A stretch of 64,000 nt of DNA from Pseudogracilibacillus sp037072025 (GTDB lineage Bacteria; Bacillota; Bacilli; Bacillales; Amphibacillaceae): positions 1 through 64,000 of the forward strand of contig NZ_JAXHDD010000011.1 in assembly GCF_037072025.1 (NCBI RefSeq). The letters run 5' to 3'. A program made the translations under genes and the position numbers. Each line of letters opens with the position of its first letter. Position 1 is the stretch's first letter. The notes below the pieces were generated by a model. The model had not been told where the DNA came from, made no database searches, and saw nothing but the letters and a program-made list of their open reading frames with translations. Shown piece by piece: positions 61,147 through 64,000 of the stretch.

Positions 61147-62271
61147 ATGAATAAAAAGAGAATTCGGCTGTTAGATATTTTACGGGGATTTGCAATTGTA
61201 GGAACACTAGGTACCAATATATGGATTTTTGCCCATTTGGGAGATTTATCGTATATAACGACATATGAATATTCTTCTTGGTGGGCATTTGAAGACTTTT
61301 TAAGAATGCTAATTTTGTTTTTAGTAAATGGAAAGTTTCTTGGTCTTTTGACTATTATGTTTGGAGTCGGGCTGGAATTAAAGTATAAACAAGCATTAAG
61401 AAAAAGCAAACCTTGGCCCGCTATGTATATTTGGACATCTGTTATATTAATCACTGAAGGTTTTATTCATTTTTTACTCGTCATGGAGTATGATATTTTA
61501 ATGAGTTACGGGGTTACAGCCATCATCGTATCGTTTATAATAAAAGGTGGAGACGCTATTATTTCTAAATCGATGAAGATAATCGGAAGTATCCATGCCG
61601 TATTTATTCTTTTTCTGTTAGTTGTTGCCATCCTTGGCGCTAATATGTCTTTGGGAAGTTTTTATGAAGTCACACTCCTTTATCAAAATGGAACTTGGAT
61701 TGAGCAAATTCAATACCGACTCGCTAATTTCCTCATACTTAGAAGTGAAGCTATTTTGGTTATACCAATGAATATCTTTCTTTTTTTATTAGGTGTAAGA
61801 CTCATGCGTTTAGGAGTTTTTGCACCGGATGAGAACGGAAAGCAGAAACGAAAAAAATTGTTTCATATAGGAATTTATGTTGGTCTGCCTTTAAACTTAC
61901 TTATCTTTATTCCTGGGGGCGCATTTGACTTGCCTGTCCGATATTTATTTGCACCACTTCTTTCGCTTGGTTACCTCGCTTTAATTGCAAGAATGGTTGA
62001 AAAAAATGAAGCGTTTTGGCTCTGGAAACAATTAGAACATATGGGGAAAATGTCCTTAAGTTGCTATGTGATGCAAAATATACTCGCTTCTTGCATTTTT
62101 TATGGATGGGGGCTTGGACTTGGGGGAAATGTTAACTCAATAATGATCATTTTGATATGGATGCTTATTTCTGGTTTTCTCATGATTTTTTCGTCATGTT
62201 GGATTCAGCATTTTAAACAAGGGCCAATGGAGTCCATCCGCAAATATACTGCTAGTATCATACAGAGATAG
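61147..62271 (+). CDS. DUF418 family membrane protein
   Basis: 374 residues with about ten hydrophobic segments. N-terminal RIRLLDILRGFAIVGTLGTN and C-terminal DUF418 region (LEHMGKMSLSCYVMQNI) are typical of YeiB-like proteins of unknown function. GAGGAGACAGATC precedes ATG 61147; the longer frame from 61132 is rejected. It begins a putative operon with the sensor kinase 24 bp downstream. Confidence 0.85.
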   Translation: MNKKRIRLLDILRGFAIVGTLGTNIWIFAHLGDLSYITTYEYSSWWAFEDFLRMLILFLVNGKFLGLLTIMFGVGLELKYKQALRKSKPWPAMYIWTSVILITEGFIHFLLVMEYDILMSYGVTAIIVSFIIKGGDAIISKSMKIIGSIHAVFILFLLVVAILGANMSLGSFYEVTLLYQNGTWIEQIQYRLANFLILRSEAILVIPMNIFLFLLGVRLMRLGVFAPDENGKQKRKKLFHIGIYVGLPLNLLIFIPGGAFDLPVRYLFAPLLSLGYLALIARMVEKNEAFWLWKQLEHMGKMSLSCYVMQNILASCIFYGWGLGLGGNVNSIMIILIWMLISGFLMIFSSCWIQHFKQGPMESIRKYTASIIQR

Positions 62272-62295
62272 AAATTTCACCGGAGGCTACTACCA

Positions 62296-63417
62296 ATGAT
62301 TAATAAAATATATCCTCGAGATCAAATACGAAAATATTTACTAATCGATACGTTTGCTGTTGTTATTCTAACATTCATGGTCATAACCTCGGAGTCGCCG
62401 ACTAGCATAATTGTTAAACTGTTGCTTCTTATTCTATTTTACGGTTCCTTTTATTTAAGTCTTTGGTTTCGTGATTGGCGGCTTTTAATAGCGACTATTT
62501 TAGGATGTGTTTCCCTATCTTTATTAACTATTTATACGGATCATACTTTTATGTTTTTTGGATTTATTTTTGCAGAACTGTTAGGGAGAGCAAAGACGAA
62601 GGTTCATATCGGAGTTGGGATGGCGGCGATTGCAGTAATGATTATCTCCGTCCAACTGTATGAATATAAGACCTTTTCTTCTATGGATTCTTCTGTAATG
62701 CTGCTTTTGTTGCTTCTACAACTTCTGTTGCCAATTATTATTTATATAAGGGAAAAAGCTAAAACATTAGAAAGCGAGCTACATTCGGCTAATCAACAAA
62801 TTGAAAAGTATATTCAAGAAGAAGAAAGACATCGAATCGCCAGAGACCTACACGACACACTTGGTCAGACTTTAACGATGATCAAGCTAAAAAGTGAACT
62901 AACTATGGTTTTGATCGATAAAAATAGTCATCAGGCAAAAGCAGAATTAAATGATATTTTAAAGACATCCAGAATTGCTCTCAAACAGGTACGTGAACTA
63001 GTAACAGATATGAAATTTGTCTCACTGGAAGAGGAGATTATTCGCTCTGGATCATTATTAAAAGAAGCAAATATTAAATTGATTGTGGAAAAAACAAAGC
63101 ATCCCTTTCTCCAGAGTGTTGAAGAAACAATGCTGTCTCTTTCATTACGTGAAGCCATCACAAATACAATCAGACATAGTAAAGCAAAAGAGTGTATGAT
63201 TAAAATGGATGAAAATGATGATTCCTTCAGAATTTTAATCCGTGATGATGGGATCGGGTTCAAAAACCCAACGATTGGAAATGGAATCGAGTCGATGAAG
63301 GAGCGTTTGCGAGCATTAAAAGGGAATGCAGAAATAGACAGTGCATCTGATAGAGGAACTATTGTTACGCTTATGTTGCCCAAAAACCCGGAGGAAAAGG
63401 AGAATTTGGTAGTATGA
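62296..63417 (+). CDS. Sensor histidine kinase, DesK-like
   Basis: 373 residues. Five or so N-terminal membrane helices, then a coiled coil, the HisKA_3 box RIARDLHDTLGQ with H186, an HATPase domain with REAITNTIRHSKA and RDDGIGF. It resembles DesK, which senses membrane thickness, but could sense another membrane signal. The start has GGAGG upstream, and the stop overlaps the regulator's ATG. Confidence 0.88.
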   Translation: MINKIYPRDQIRKYLLIDTFAVVILTFMVITSESPTSIIVKLLLLILFYGSFYLSLWFRDWRLLIATILGCVSLSLLTIYTDHTFMFFGFIFAELLGRAKTKVHIGVGMAAIAVMIISVQLYEYKTFSSMDSSVMLLLLLLQLLLPIIIYIREKAKTLESELHSANQQIEKYIQEEERHRIARDLHDTLGQTLTMIKLKSELTMVLIDKNSHQAKAELNDILKTSRIALKQVRELVTDMKFVSLEEEIIRSGSLLKEANIKLIVEKTKHPFLQSVEETMLSLSLREAITNTIRHSKAKECMIKMDENDDSFRILIRDDGIGFKNPTIGNGIESMKERLRALKGNAEIDSASDRGTIVTLMLPKNPEEKENLVV

Positions 63418-64000
63418 TACGTATTGTGATTGCAGAAGATCAACAAATGCTTCGAGGAGCATTTACATCATTATTAAAGTTCGAGGAAGATATTGAGGTA
63501 GTAGCAGATGTGTCTGATGGACAACAAGCTTGGGAAGCCATATTAAAGTTTAAACCCGATGTTTGTATAGTTGATATCGAAATGCCGAATCTAACAGGTT
63601 TGGAGTTAGCAGAAAAGATTCGAAGTACTGGGATTAATTGCAAAATTATTATTGTTACAACCTATGGGCGTCCCGGATATTTACAAAAGGCAATGAGTGC
63701 AAAAGTGGAAGGATATTTACTAAAAGACGAACCGATTGATTATCTTATTACTTCTGTTCGTAAAGTGATGAAAGATGAGAAAGTGATCAGTGCTGACTTA
63801 GCCGCCGCCATACTTCTAAAAGAAGAAAGTCCACTTACCGAACGTGAAACCGAAGTTCTTCGTCTAACAAAAGAAGGGATGACAACGAGGGATATAACGA
63901 AGGAACTTTATTTAACAAAGGGAACGATCCGCAACTATTTATCATCTGCTATTCAAAAGTTAGAAGCTGAATCGAGACAACAAGCGGTAAATATCGCAGT
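63414..64000 (+). CDS. LuxR/NarL-type response regulator, DesR-like (cut by window end)
   Basis: About 195 residues are visible. Receiver domain with EDQQ and phosphoacceptor D54 in DVCIVDIEMP, then a LuxR-type helix-turn-helix (PLTERETEVLRLTKEG). The ATG overlaps the kinase stop by ATGA. The C-terminal ~5-10 residues lie past the window. Pairs with the DesK-like kinase. Confidence 0.9.
   Translation, partial: MIRIVIAEDQQMLRGAFTSLLKFEEDIEVVADVSDGQQAWEAILKFKPDVCIVDIEMPNLTGLELAEKIRSTGINCKIIIVTTYGRPGYLQKAMSAKVEGYLLKDEPIDYLITSVRKVMKDEKVISADLAAAILLKEESPLTERETEVLRLTKEGMTTRDITKELYLTKGTIRNYLSSAIQKLEAESRQQAVNIA

Overview
The window is AT-rich chromosomal DNA of an endospore-forming member of the Bacillaceae. 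Evidence includes an alpha/beta-type small acid-soluble spore protein, EzrA, RefZ, a Bacillus-type Fnr with a C-terminal Cys-x2-Cys-x4-Cys cluster site, AAGGAGG-type ribosome binding sites, and a core gene order (moaB, ackA, ytxK, tpx ... sspA, thiI, cysteine desulfurase, ezrA, refZ ... rpsD) that I remember as that of Bacillus subtilis. I cannot fix the genus. No rRNA, tRNA or CRISPR array was seen.

Layout. 1-300: a decayed copy of the 5' end of the ferredoxin gene at 20.3 kb, then a 20-bp-period repeat array. 0.3-10.9 kb: a peptide/acyl-amino-acid uptake and hydrolysis operon on the minus strand (M20D amidohydrolase, binding lipoprotein, two permeases, two ATPases, M20 peptidase), divergent from an APC permease plus a formamidase-like gene. 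11-13 kb: DUF817 gene, tandem repeats, a dead amidohydrolase. 12.8-18.1 kb: a Ugp-like ABC operon with a metallophosphoesterase, preceded by candidate PhoP boxes. 18.1-20.2 kb: a decayed IS4-type transposase, a small gene, a 20-bp-period repeat and a dead permease remnant.

20.2-29.6 kb: an anaerobic respiratory module. Iron-sulfur subunit, NrfD-type membrane subunit and Tat-exported molybdopterin reductase (order B-C-A, as in TtrBCA and SrdBCA) are followed by a TorD-like chaperone and TatA. They sit beside fnr, a universal stress protein and moaB. A well-placed Fnr box and -10 element lie upstream of the first gene.

29.8-44.7 kb: housekeeping block (ackA, ytxK, tpx, bioB, bioY, a clade II catalase-like gene, sspA, thiI, cysteine desulfurase, ezrA, refZ, rpsD). 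It is interrupted by two related elements with terminal inverted repeats; the larger carries an eight-unit 52-bp tandem array.

44.8-51.6 kb: an accessory island with many broken genes. It holds two small zinc-ribbon-like proteins (one ending in a VbhA-like antitoxin motif), a lipoprotein pseudogene, a Fic AMPylase, a HipA-like kinase with a frameshifted partner, a dead phage-type amidase and IS200/IS605-like ends. 51.5-55.8 kb: copper resistance (csoR-copA-copZ) beside remains of a second copper operon. 55.9-59.5 kb: a sulfonate/taurine-type ABC transporter with a cysteine synthase. 59.9-64 kb: an AEC transporter, a DUF418 protein and a DesK/DesR-like two-component pair, the regulator cut by the window end.

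The most notable signals are the redox module with its Fnr site, the PhoP-like site before the Ugp operon, the 20-bp-period repeat families with the terminal-repeat element, the VbhA/Fic/HipA cluster, the catalase lacking its distal Asn motif, and the high density of pseudogenes.
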